In this document: one piece after another, positions 56,757 through 64,000 of the stretch
Numbering within the stretch: position 1 is the stretch's first letter
Layout of the letters: every line of letters starts with the position of its first letter
Source: Labrenzia sp. PHM005
GTDB lineage: Bacteria; Pseudomonadota; Alphaproteobacteria; Rhizobiales; Stappiaceae
Direction of reading: 5' to 3'
Length of the DNA: 64,000 bases
NCBI RefSeq assembly: GCF_006517275.1
Contig: NZ_CP041191.1
Location: 2,599,001-2,663,000 of the forward strand
The notes under the pieces: model-generated
Told to the model about the DNA's origin: nothing
Database searches by the model: none
Seen by the model: only the letters and a program-made list of their open reading frames with translations
Position numbers and translations under genes: made by a program

Positions 56757-58808
56757 CTAGCTCGCCCGGACCTGCTCGATGAAGCCGCTGACTTCAGACT
56801 TCAGCCGTTCGGATTGGGTCGACAACTCCTGCGAAGCTGAGGTCACTTCGCCAGCCGCCGCCCCGGTTTCCTGGGCAGCTTCACTGACACCGGCAATGTT
56901 GATATTGACGTCATTGGTTCCGGAGGCAGCTTCCTGAACACTCCGTGAGATCTCCTGAGTGGTCGCGCCTTGCTCTTCCATAGCCGCGGCGATACCTGTT
57001 GCAACTTCATTTAGGTTCAAGATGCTCTCTGAAATCTGCGACATGGAAGACACCGCGTCTTTTGTTGCGGACTGAACTTCTTCGATTTGCCGGTTGATCT
57101 CTTCCGTCGCCTTGCCGGTTTGTCCGGCGAGTTCTTTGACCTCGGAGGCCACGACCGCGAACCCCTTGCCAGCTTCGCCTGCACGGGCGGATTCGATGGT
57201 TGCATTCAAGGCAAGAAGATTGGTTTGTTCAGCGATATCGGAGATAATCTTGACCACATCACCGATTTTTTCGGCCTTATTCGACAGCACTTCAATCTGA
57301 TGGCTGGTGTTTGAGGCCCGCTCAACAGCCTCTTGTGAAGCTTCAGATGCGCGAACCATTTGCCCGCTGATTTCGTTGATGGATGCAGCCATCTCTTCTG
57401 CAGCCGTGGCGACGGTTTGGACATTGGCTGTTGCCTGTTCCGAAGCTGCGGCAACGGTCGCAGCGCGGTTGTTGGCTTGGTCTGAAATATGGGCCATTGC
57501 TCCGGCCGTCGAATTCAGTTCTGTTGATGCGGATGAGACGGTCTCAATGATGGACCCGACCTTGGTATCGAAGTCATCGGCCAGCTGCTGCATGGTTTTG
57601 CGCCGTTCGGTGGCCGCGCGCTCGGCATCTTCAGCCTGTTGCTGTTCCAGCCGGTGTTTCTCTATGGCGTTCTCCTTGAACACTTGGACGCAATTGATCA
57701 TGTCGCCGATTTCATTTGTCCGCATGGCCGGCAGCTCTACATCTGTATCCCCGTCTGCCAAACGGGTCATTGCCGCGATTAAACTCCGGAAACCAGAGCT
57801 CACCATGCGAATGATCACGAGGGCCAGGAGTATCACGCCAAGTACGGTGGCGACGGCTGTGGTGGTGGCCTTCCATTGATTGGCAACGGCGTGCGTCTTC
57901 ATCGTCGCAAGGGAGTTCAAGAGATCGGCGCCGAGCGTGTCTTCAATCTCTTTGAGGCCATTGATTTTTTTAGTGATTGCCGCAAACCAAGTCCCGGCTT
58001 CCAGCCCCTCAAGGTCTCCAGAAAGACCGCCAGCGAAGATGGTCTTGCGCATGCGGTCGACATTGCGGGCAGGGGCACCAGACATGATCTGCTCAAAAAA
58101 GGCGCTTTGCTCCTTTGTCGCCTCGCTTAAAAAGACGTCGTTATACGTGTTCTGCATGGAGACAAGCTGTTTGAACTTGTCCAGAAGTGCGGGATCGAAC
58201 TTGCCTGCAGCCAAACCATTGGAGCCGACTGCGCGTTCAATACCGGCCCGTTCCTTGCCCTGTAGGTAATTGGTGTAGGCAAACAGCCTGCGAACAATGA
58301 CCGGGTCGCTGCTCAGCGACGTCATGGAGCCGATCAGCGACAGGTTTTTGCCATTCAGCTGAGTGTAATAACCAATCGCATCCTTGGCGGCGATCGCTTG
58401 CGTATCGACCTTGTCCCGGACCGTACTCATTTGATCAACTTGTTTCAGGATTGCTGACAGAGCTTTGGAAAACACTGGTCCATACGTTTCCGGATCAAAG
58501 GATGCCAAAAAGCTATCTAGCTCACCATGTTTGCCGTCAGTCAGTTTGCGCTGATTTGCCAGTTCGGTGACAAACCGGGTGCCGCCACTTCCCAGAAACA
58601 CTGCAGTGGCGCCGCGCTCCTTTTGTTGTTCATGCACCACTGCGCTGAGTTTGGTTGAAAGATTGATCAGCTGACTGAGCTGTTCAGTCTCCTCAACGGT
58701 CTCGTATTCTTTGAAAACACTCTGTCCGGCAAATAAGATTGTCGCAATCAGTGGGATTGCTGCAACAAGCATGATTGCGTGAGTGATCTTGAGATTACGC
58801 ATGAACAT
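56757..58808 (-). CDS. Methyl-accepting chemotaxis protein with NIT sensor domain
   Basis: 683 residues. TM1 is at about 11-31. A periplasmic NIT (nitrate/nitrite-sensing type) domain of about 270 residues follows, with the conserved [19 protein letters not shown] start and a helix [17 protein letters not shown] later. TM2 is at about 320-342, then HAMP and the signalling domain with [29 protein letters not shown] domains sense nitrate or nitrite in the few studied cases, so an anion is a plausible signal. ATG at 58808 or 58802. Confidence 0.93.
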   Translation of the reverse strand: MFMRNLKITHAIMLVAAIPLIATILFAGQSVFKEYETVEETEQLSQLINLSTKLSAVVHEQQKERGATAVFLGSGGTRFVTELANQRKLTDGKHGELDSFLASFDPETYGPVFSKALSAILKQVDQMSTVRDKVDTQAIAAKDAIGYYTQLNGKNLSLIGSMTSLSSDPVIVRRLFAYTNYLQGKERAGIERAVGSNGLAAGKFDPALLDKFKQLVSMQNTYNDVFLSEATKEQSAFFEQIMSGAPARNVDRMRKTIFAGGLSGDLEGLEAGTWFAAITKKINGLKEIEDTLGADLLNSLATMKTHAVANQWKATTTAVATVLGVILLALVIIRMVSSGFRSLIAAMTRLADGDTDVELPAMRTNEIGDMINCVQVFKENAIEKHRLEQQQAEDAERAATERRKTMQQLADDFDTKVGSIIETVSSASTELNSTAGAMAHISDQANNRAATVAAASEQATANVQTVATAAEEMAASINEISGQMVRASEASQEAVERASNTSHQIEVLSNKAEKIGDVVKIISDIAEQTNLLALNATIESARAGEAGKGFAVVASEVKELAGQTGKATEEINRQIEEVQSATKDAVSSMSQISESILNLNEVATGIAAAMEEQGATTQEISRSVQEAASGTNDVNINIAGVSEAAQETGAAAGEVTSASQELSTQSERLKSEVSGFIEQVRAS

Positions 58809-59172
58809 TTCTGGAATCCAGTTTTGACGAGGTGTCGTAAGGTACGTGTGCGGATTTGGAGGGTTTCTTGGTGTTTGAGGTTTCTAACTAGTTAAAGTGG
58901 AGTGCTGGATTGTTGATATTGGCGTAATCTGATACCTTTTGTCGCTCTTCTATTATCTATTCTTATGTTTATTGGCTAAGTATTAGTCCGTACAGTTCTT
59001 GACTTCGGTCAAGATTGATTTTTTTGATGAAATTCTTGTCTGCGTTACTTGGTGCGACTGGCGGCGGTCCAGATGCCTGATATTTCTTGCAGTGATGGTG
59101 GCTTGAAAGGCCTTAGGCTTTTCTGCTTCCAAAAGTTGCATTAGCATAAGGGCTCCTTTTGCGGAGTTCAGC
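58809..59172. other. Divergent intergenic region
   Basis: About 364 bases, AT-rich at 58860-58990. It presumably carries the promoters of both flanking genes. A 63-residue minus-strand frame at 58983-59174 overlaps the next gene's start and looks like chance. Confidence 0.45.
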
Positions 59173-59784
59173 ATGACCCATTCAAAACAAAAGCGTTGGC
59201 TGACGGACCTTTTGGAAGGCTTGCCATCTATTGTCTTTATCCTGCTGTGGCGGCAAAGCGGGGATATTGAGACTGCGGGCTGGCTTGGGTCCGGTGTGGC
59301 GTTGGGGGTATTGGCAGTCCTGGTTTATCTAAAGGCCAAAATGCATCCGGTGTTTATCGGAATAAACCTTCATATCCTTTTGGCAACTCCGATAATTGTT
59401 GGGTTGTTCCGGACCGGACAGACAGAAATTGCTGAGGTGTTGTCGGCAAATACTCATTCCGGGGTGCTTGTGACAGTGCTGATCGTTGGGATTGGGCAAA
59501 CTCTGTTTTCGGCAAGACGATTTTCGGCACTGGAAGACGTTTCAGACACTGTTCAGCTACGGTATTCGCTGGTGTTCTTGGGGGCTTGTGCGCTGGGCGC
59601 AGGCTGGGCGTTGACAACAACGGGCAGCAGTTTTGTGCCCGTAGTCGCGACGCTGACGGTGCTCTTTGTGGGCCGGAACTTCTTGCAGGCGCGTTTGAGC
59701 GACAAGAATGGGAGCGGAGCCGCAGCAGTTACCGGAAGCGCGGTTGGAAGCGGCAAGGGGTCTTCTGTAGATCCGGCCACCTGA
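59173..59784 (+). CDS. VC0807-like polytopic membrane protein
   Basis: 203 residues with about five TM helices: LLEGLPSIVFILLWRQ, WLGSGVALGVLAVLVYLKAK, FIGINLHILLATPIIVGLF, LVTVLIVGIGQTLFS and the pair LVFLGACALGAGWALT/VPVVATLTVLFVGRNFLQ. A Gly/Ser/Ala-rich tail follows. It resembles the DUF/VC0807 family of septation- or permease-like small membrane proteins; the assignment is weak. Function unknown. Monocistronic. Confidence 0.65.
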   Translation: MTHSKQKRWLTDLLEGLPSIVFILLWRQSGDIETAGWLGSGVALGVLAVLVYLKAKMHPVFIGINLHILLATPIIVGLFRTGQTEIAEVLSANTHSGVLVTVLIVGIGQTLFSARRFSALEDVSDTVQLRYSLVFLGACALGAGWALTTTGSSFVPVVATLTVLFVGRNFLQARLSDKNGSGAAAVTGSAVGSGKGSSVDPAT

Positions 59785-60161
59785 TGCTGGCGGGCTTGAT
59801 TGCCACGTCCCTACGCGATCAAATTCAAAAAATCGGACCACTGCCGCATTGAGTGCTCTTGTGTTTATGTCGGAATAGGTCTAATCCGTACAGCAAATGC
59901 TGGACAAGTCATATTAGATGACCTAAAGTAAGTCTGGTGGAGTTACCGAAATATTTTCTGCTTTCCAATTGGTCGTTCTTAATGAACTTCCGGTACTCTT
60001 ATCTGTTGTTTGTGAATAAGAGAAATATTTAAAAAGTATATCTTGCGCGATTTTCAGTGGGGTGAAGATGCTGCGGCAAGGCGATAACGAAAGCAGGCAG
60101 TAGTTCTGCAAGAATACAATCATGTGGGCAATTAAAACTGTGCTGTTCAGTGGAGGAGCTC
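59785..60161. other. Intergenic region upstream of the RTX-like gene
   Basis: About 377 bases, AT-rich at 59900-60060. A GTCAT-ATTAG-ATGAC palindrome at 59908-59922 lies 240 bases upstream of the RTX-like start and may be an operator. No gene seen. Confidence 0.45.
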
Positions 60162-62660
60162 ATGGCTGACATTTTTAGGTTTTTTAATCCTGCGACAGGA
60201 TCTCATTATTTCGCCGTCGGGGCGGAAGAGCGGGCAACAATCGCCGCGGCCAATCCCACCTGGTTAAACGAAGGCAAGGCTTTTGGCGCAGAGACTGTGC
60301 CGACAGAAGGATTGGTTCCGGTCGTCCGTTACTTCAATCCGGAATCCGGCCGGTACCTGTTTACTGCGAGCACGTTCGAACAAGCGATCATCGTCACCCA
60401 AGGCTGGGTGCCGCAAGAAACCTCCTTCTATGTGGCGCAAGGCGCTCCGAACACGGGAACGGGCAATACGCTGGCGGTGGTGCGGATCTACCACCCGGTG
60501 TTGCAGGTTCATGTCTGGTCTGCAAATGCGGAGGAGATTGCCATTCTGGAAGCCATTCCGGGCGCCAGAAATGAAGGCGTGGCCTATTATATCGATCCAA
60601 ATTACAGCGATGAAACGCCGACCACACCACCGACGGATCCGGGTGAGAACTCCATCGTCTTGACAGAGAATGTGGATGTGCCGGGAGCGACCTCGCCGGC
60701 GCAGGACACACAGGGCACAGATGCGGTTGATGTTTATACGGCAGTGCATGACCCAACCGGCAATGCAACGACGTTGTCAAACTCCGATACGCTGGACGGT
60801 GCAGGTGGCACCGACAAGTTCAATTTGACGGTGGTCAGCACCGGGAACGGGGACGTCACAGCGCCGACATCCAGCAATGTTGAAGAGTTCAACATCACCA
60901 ACCAGGTGACCAACGGCAATACGTTCATCCTGAATTTTCAAAATATTACCGGTGAAACAAAGGTGGCGGATGTGTCGTCGACAAGCACCGGCGGCAGCGT
61001 CAGCCGGATGATCAATGTCGACGACGGCACAACTGCGGCGATGACCAACACGCTTGGGCTTTTTGAAGTCAATTTCAGCGGTTCGCGGACCGGAACCAGC
61101 GATGCTTTTGCGCTGGAACTGAGTGGCGCGGGGTCGGCAACGCAAGTTTCAACCTTCAGCACGGTTACCACAAACGGAGATTCGGACAGCAGCTTTGAAG
61201 TTGCCAACATTACAAGCTCGACCACGGCCTCCTATGTCACACTGGACACGGGAACCGGGATGAGTTTGGCGACTGTGAATGTTTCGGGTGACGCAGCGTT
61301 GACCCTGGGTGAAAGCCAGAACTTTGCTGGCCTGAAAACTGTAGATGCCAGTGCTATGACCGCTGGCGGCCTGATGATGGATGCGCGCGGCAGCACGGAA
61401 AGCGGATTTTCTTTCACGGGCGGCAGCGGAGACGACAGGATCGTTCTGCTCAACACCACAATAAACACCGCAGCCACACTTAATGGCGGTGGCGGCACCG
61501 ACACTCTGGCGACCCAAACCTTTGGTGGTTTGACCACCTCAGTGGTGAATTCGGCATCGAATTTCGAGATCCTGGAGGGCATCAATGGCGGTGAGACTCT
61601 GGCCGCAGCTGGATTTACCGGCATTAGCAACTTCCTGTTCTCAGGATCGGCAGCCAGCACTCAAACGACCATTTCCCAATTAGAGACTGCGGATACTGTT
61701 GCGTTTGCCTCCGATATCAGTTTTGCAGGCGACGATGCGTTGCAATTGCAGGGCAATGTTGTCGGGACAACGGCAAATCTTGAACTACGCGCGACCAGCT
61801 CTTCAGGTGGCGAAGTGTCTTTTGCCGCTGCCAACACTGGAGCCGACACGCATGTCATCGACTTGACCAATGTGTCGATCCTCAACCTCAGCAGCACGAT
61901 CACGTCTGGCAGCCAGTCAAATGCCAACTTGATCCAAGCTAATCAGGCGGGAACAACGCACTTTGATTACGGTTTCGCGAACTCAGGAACACAAAACGTC
62001 AATATCTCTGGGTCGCATGCGCTGACCATTAGTGCGGTTGAAGGGCAGTCACTGGCCAGCGGTCAGAAGGTCGCCGGCTTCTCCGCGGCGGTCAATGTTG
62101 ATGCGAGCAGTTTCACCGGTGTGCTGCGAATTGCCGGATCAGACAGCGCCGATTCCATCGGTGGTGGTTCTGCGGCCGATATCATCTATGGCCAGGATGG
62201 TGCAGATGTTATCACCGGTAATGGCGGGGCCGATCAGATCCGGTTCTCAGGCTTCAACAGCTCAACCGACAGACTGACGGACTTCACAGTCGGCACAGAT
62301 AAGATTGGTCTGAACGACATAGATTTTGCCAACACAACGGCGACGCAAGCCGGTGCGGCACTGGATGCGGGCGACTACGGCACGGTGGCTGCTGTCACTG
62401 ATATCGCAGTCGGGAATGCATTGCAGGTGATAGAGCTGTCGACCTCTCAGACCAGTACAGAGTTGACCACCAGCTTAGGCGCTGCGGTCGCGGCCTACGT
62501 TCTGGTGCACAATTCGACCACTGGCAAGGGAGAGCTTTGGTACGATACAGACTGGAGCAGCACGGCCGACAGATCGCAACTTGCGACATTCGACAATGTT
62601 ACGACACTGGCAGGCGTTCAGAGCTTCAGCAACACTGATTTTGTGGAATATCTCTACTAG
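60162..62660 (+). CDS. Large Cys-free RTX/S-layer-like surface protein with three N-terminal DUF5648-type repeats
   Basis: 832 residues from the ATG at 60162, preceded by GGAGGAG. Three DUF5648-type repeats (about 3-44, 53-92, 104-143) start RFFNPATGSHYFAV, RYFNPESGRYLFTA and RIYHPVLQVHVWSA. Beta-rich Thr/Ser/Asn/Gly-rich repeats follow (about 160-650). RTX-like nonapeptides lie at about 667-695 (GGGSAADII, YGQDGADVI, TGNGGADQI), with isolated ones earlier (GGSGDDRIV). There is no signal peptide, no Cys and very few Lys, and the protein is acidic. This is the profile of a Ca2+-binding type I-secreted protein, possibly an S-layer or adhesin component. No ABC exporter genes lie nearby. Confidence 0.85.
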   Translation: MADIFRFFNPATGSHYFAVGAEERATIAAANPTWLNEGKAFGAETVPTEGLVPVVRYFNPESGRYLFTASTFEQAIIVTQGWVPQETSFYVAQGAPNTGTGNTLAVVRIYHPVLQVHVWSANAEEIAILEAIPGARNEGVAYYIDPNYSDETPTTPPTDPGENSIVLTENVDVPGATSPAQDTQGTDAVDVYTAVHDPTGNATTLSNSDTLDGAGGTDKFNLTVVSTGNGDVTAPTSSNVEEFNITNQVTNGNTFILNFQNITGETKVADVSSTSTGGSVSRMINVDDGTTAAMTNTLGLFEVNFSGSRTGTSDAFALELSGAGSATQVSTFSTVTTNGDSDSSFEVANITSSTTASYVTLDTGTGMSLATVNVSGDAALTLGESQNFAGLKTVDASAMTAGGLMMDARGSTESGFSFTGGSGDDRIVLLNTTINTAATLNGGGGTDTLATQTFGGLTTSVVNSASNFEILEGINGGETLAAAGFTGISNFLFSGSAASTQTTISQLETADTVAFASDISFAGDDALQLQGNVVGTTANLELRATSSSGGEVSFAAANTGADTHVIDLTNVSILNLSSTITSGSQSNANLIQANQAGTTHFDYGFANSGTQNVNISGSHALTISAVEGQSLASGQKVAGFSAAVNVDASSFTGVLRIAGSDSADSIGGGSAADIIYGQDGADVITGNGGADQIRFSGFNSSTDRLTDFTVGTDKIGLNDIDFANTTATQAGAALDAGDYGTVAAVTDIAVGNALQVIELSTSQTSTELTTSLGAAVAAYVLVHNSTTGKGELWYDTDWSSTADRSQLATFDNVTTLAGVQSFSNTDFVEYLY

Positions 62661-62682
62661 CAAGGCCTGTTCAGTTTTTTGG

Positions 62683-63003
62683 TTAGTCCCGGCAGGCTGT
62701 GTTCGCGCCGGGACATGCCGAAAATGAGTTTGTCCGGCTGTTGTTTCTGTTGATCTGCTGCGTCCGGTTCAGCCGGTTGTTGCTCTCGATGCGCTGCTGG
62801 GTCGAGAAGTTGTTCTGCTGACGGTTCAAATTCTGATTGAGCTGCTGTTGCGCAGATGGGGCAAGTGTCGAGCCCGGCTGGATGACACCGCGAGGTTGAA
62901 TGGATTGGGCCATTGTCTGCTGGATGGGCAGAAAAACAAGCAAAGCTGCGGCGGCAAGAAAGCAGCTTGAATGCTGGAAAACGGATTTGTTGTCGAGCGT
63001 CAT
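62683..63003 (-). CDS. Small secreted Asn/Gln-rich protein
   Basis: 106 residues. A signal peptide (about 1-32, ending QTMA) precedes a low-complexity Gln/Asn/Arg-rich mature part (QQQLNQNLNRQQNNFSTQQR, then TQQINRNNSRTNS) and two C-terminal Cys (CPGANTACRD). No family is recognised. The start overlaps the stop of the upstream MHS transporter by 4 bases (ATGA), implying coupled translation, although a functional link is unclear. Confidence 0.7.
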   Translation of the reverse strand: MTLDNKSVFQHSSCFLAAAALLVFLPIQQTMAQSIQPRGVIQPGSTLAPSAQQQLNQNLNRQQNNFSTQQRIESNNRLNRTQQINRNNSRTNSFSACPGANTACRD

Positions 63004-64000
63004 GCGGAGACTTCCTGATCTTTCGGAGCCGGTTTGTTCAATGTGCCTGCGGGGATGGACAGGACCGCTACAATTGCGGCCAGCGCGAAAATCATCATGT
63101 AAAACGCGGGCGCCATGTCGTCTGATGTGCGTTGAATAAGATAGGTCGCAACGGCAGGAGCAGTACCGCCAAATGTTGCTAGGGCGACATTATAGCCGAT
63201 GGATATCACGCTGATACGTACTGATCGCGGCGCAATCTCGGTCATGGTGCCGGGATTGCAGCCAAACAGCACACCGATCACGAGCGCAAATCCGGCCTGA
63301 CCGAGCACGATCATCCAGGCCGCTTGATGGTGGATCGCCCAGAACAAAGGGTAGCACAACACCAGCAGGAGCATGTTGAACGTGAGCAAGACCTTACGGC
63401 GGCCAACGACATCGGAGAGCCAGCCGCCCAGGGGGACAATCAGCATGATCAGCACAAGTGCGAAGGTGTTGATGTCCATGGCTTCGGCCGTGGAGATATG
63501 CATTTGTTCGGTCAAATAGGTCACGGCAAACACGAACATGATGTAGAAACCGACATTGGTCGACAAAGCGAGGCCCGCGACCCGAAGAATGTCGGCCCAA
63601 TGATAACGAATGGCCTTTACCAGCGGCGGTGTTTCCTCTTGCCCCTGTTCGGATGCGCCGATCTCCTCTGTCACGTTCAAAGACCTGCGCAAGAGAACGC
63701 CAGCGGCCATAATAATGATCCCCGACAGGAAGGCGATCCGCCAGATTCCATCTGCCATCTGTGCATCTGTAAACAGGTTGGAGAGGACCGTGGTCAAACC
63801 AGAACCAAGCAGGAAACCGGCCATGCAGCCACACATTGAGACGCTTGCGTAAATACCGCGCCTGCGCCGCGGTGCCTGCTCTGCAATGAAGACGATCGAT
63901 CCGGTAAATTCGCCGCCGACGGAAACCCCTTGTAGAACTCTGAATATGACGAGAAGCACACCGGCTGCCGGACCAATCTGGTCGTAGGTTGGCAACAGAC
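63000..64000 (-). CDS. MFS transporter, MHS (metabolite:H+ symporter) family, C-terminal part
   Basis: The frame runs to the window edge with no real start, so only the last 333 residues are visible. Family signatures include PTYDQIGPAAGVLLVIFRVLQGVSVGGEFTGS and the motif-A-like GGWLSDVVGRRKVLL. Nine or so TM helices are present. ProP/KgtP-type carriers take up organic acids, amino acids or compatible solutes with H+. Substrate unknown. Its stop overlaps the start of the Asn/Gln-rich secreted protein gene. Confidence 0.9.
   Translation of the reverse strand, partial: LLPTYDQIGPAAGVLLVIFRVLQGVSVGGEFTGSIVFIAEQAPRRRRGIYASVSMCGCMAGFLLGSGLTTVLSNLFTDAQMADGIWRIAFLSGIIIMAAGVLLRRSLNVTEEIGASEQGQEETPPLVKAIRYHWADILRVAGLALSTNVGFYIMFVFAVTYLTEQMHISTAEAMDINTFALVLIMLIVPLGGWLSDVVGRRKVLLTFNMLLLVLCYPLFWAIHHQAAWMIVLGQAGFALVIGVLFGCNPGTMTEIAPRSVRISVISIGYNVALATFGGTAPAVATYLIQRTSDDMAPAFYMMIFALAAIVAVLSIPAGTLNKPAPKDQEVSA

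Noticed and set aside
58983..59174. A 63-residue minus-strand frame
   Set aside because: Overlaps the start of the membrane-protein gene, has no ribosome-binding site or family similarity.

Overview
The window reads as ordinary chromosomal sequence of an alphaproteobacterium, most likely order Hyphomicrobiales and possibly close to Stappiaceae/Roseibium (Labrenzia). That placement is inferred from gene content and order, not from a marker search. The cues are a MarR/OmpR-type regulator/histidine kinase/ilvE block resembling the PetP-PetR arrangement of Rhodobacter, the uvrC-(EEP)-tdk-(HlyU)-pgsA-moaD-moaE run, a long UvrB with Lys/Ala-rich tails, a ClpS2-type adaptor, a BetC choline-sulfatase and many small alphaproteobacterial families of unknown function. 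I see no rRNA, tRNA, CRISPR array, prophage, transposase or plasmid function.

Layout. 1-2.7 kb: PetP/PetR-like regulators, the start of a histidine kinase, and ilvE. 2.7-7.5 kb: an RND pump with its periplasmic adaptor. 7.6-9.6 kb: an Omp25/31-type barrel and a Ca2+/Na+ antiporter. 9.7-15.5 kb: DNA repair, nucleotide, phospholipid and molybdopterin genes on the + strand. 15.5-25.7 kb: a Bcr/CflA pump, a lone solute-binding protein, GST, RNase T2, RlmJ with a GNAT enzyme, an unusual Gly/Arg-rich cold-shock-domain protein, a DUF1176 protein, an MBL hydrolase and a DUF1402 protein. 26-31.8 kb: an MFS/chalcone-isomerase-like pair, a chemoreceptor, ClpS2 and a LuxR-type regulator without a luxI. 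31.9-36.4 kb: a long coiled-coil protein, a serine protease with three C-terminal DUF5648-type repeats, CspA, and about 0.9 kb of palindrome-rich non-coding DNA. 36.4-43 kb: uvrB, a MarR regulator divergent from a secreted hydrolase, and betC behind a BetI-like operator. 43-50 kb: a second chemoreceptor with a neighbouring lone binding protein, a LysR regulator divergent from two unknown genes, a SelT/SelW-like protein and a kinase-like protein. 50-64 kb: a stand-alone BLUF photoreceptor, an acyltransferase-like membrane protein, several small membrane proteins, a PAS-like protein with no output domain, aspartate aminotransferase, a NIT-domain chemoreceptor, a large Cys-free RTX-like protein with three N-terminal DUF5648-type repeats, and a truncated MHS-family transporter.

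How the genes work together: the strongest theme is environmental sensing and the cell surface. There are three chemoreceptors, a BLUF protein, a LuxR solo, two binding proteins without a transporter, and two apparently secreted Cys-free proteins that share a DUF5648 module although they lie 26 kb apart. No multi-gene defence or biosynthetic system is evident. The best leads for undescribed biology are the DUF5648 pair, the RGG/YGG-rich cold-shock protein, the coiled-coil filament candidate, the orphan PAS-like protein and the palindrome-rich block beside uvrB.
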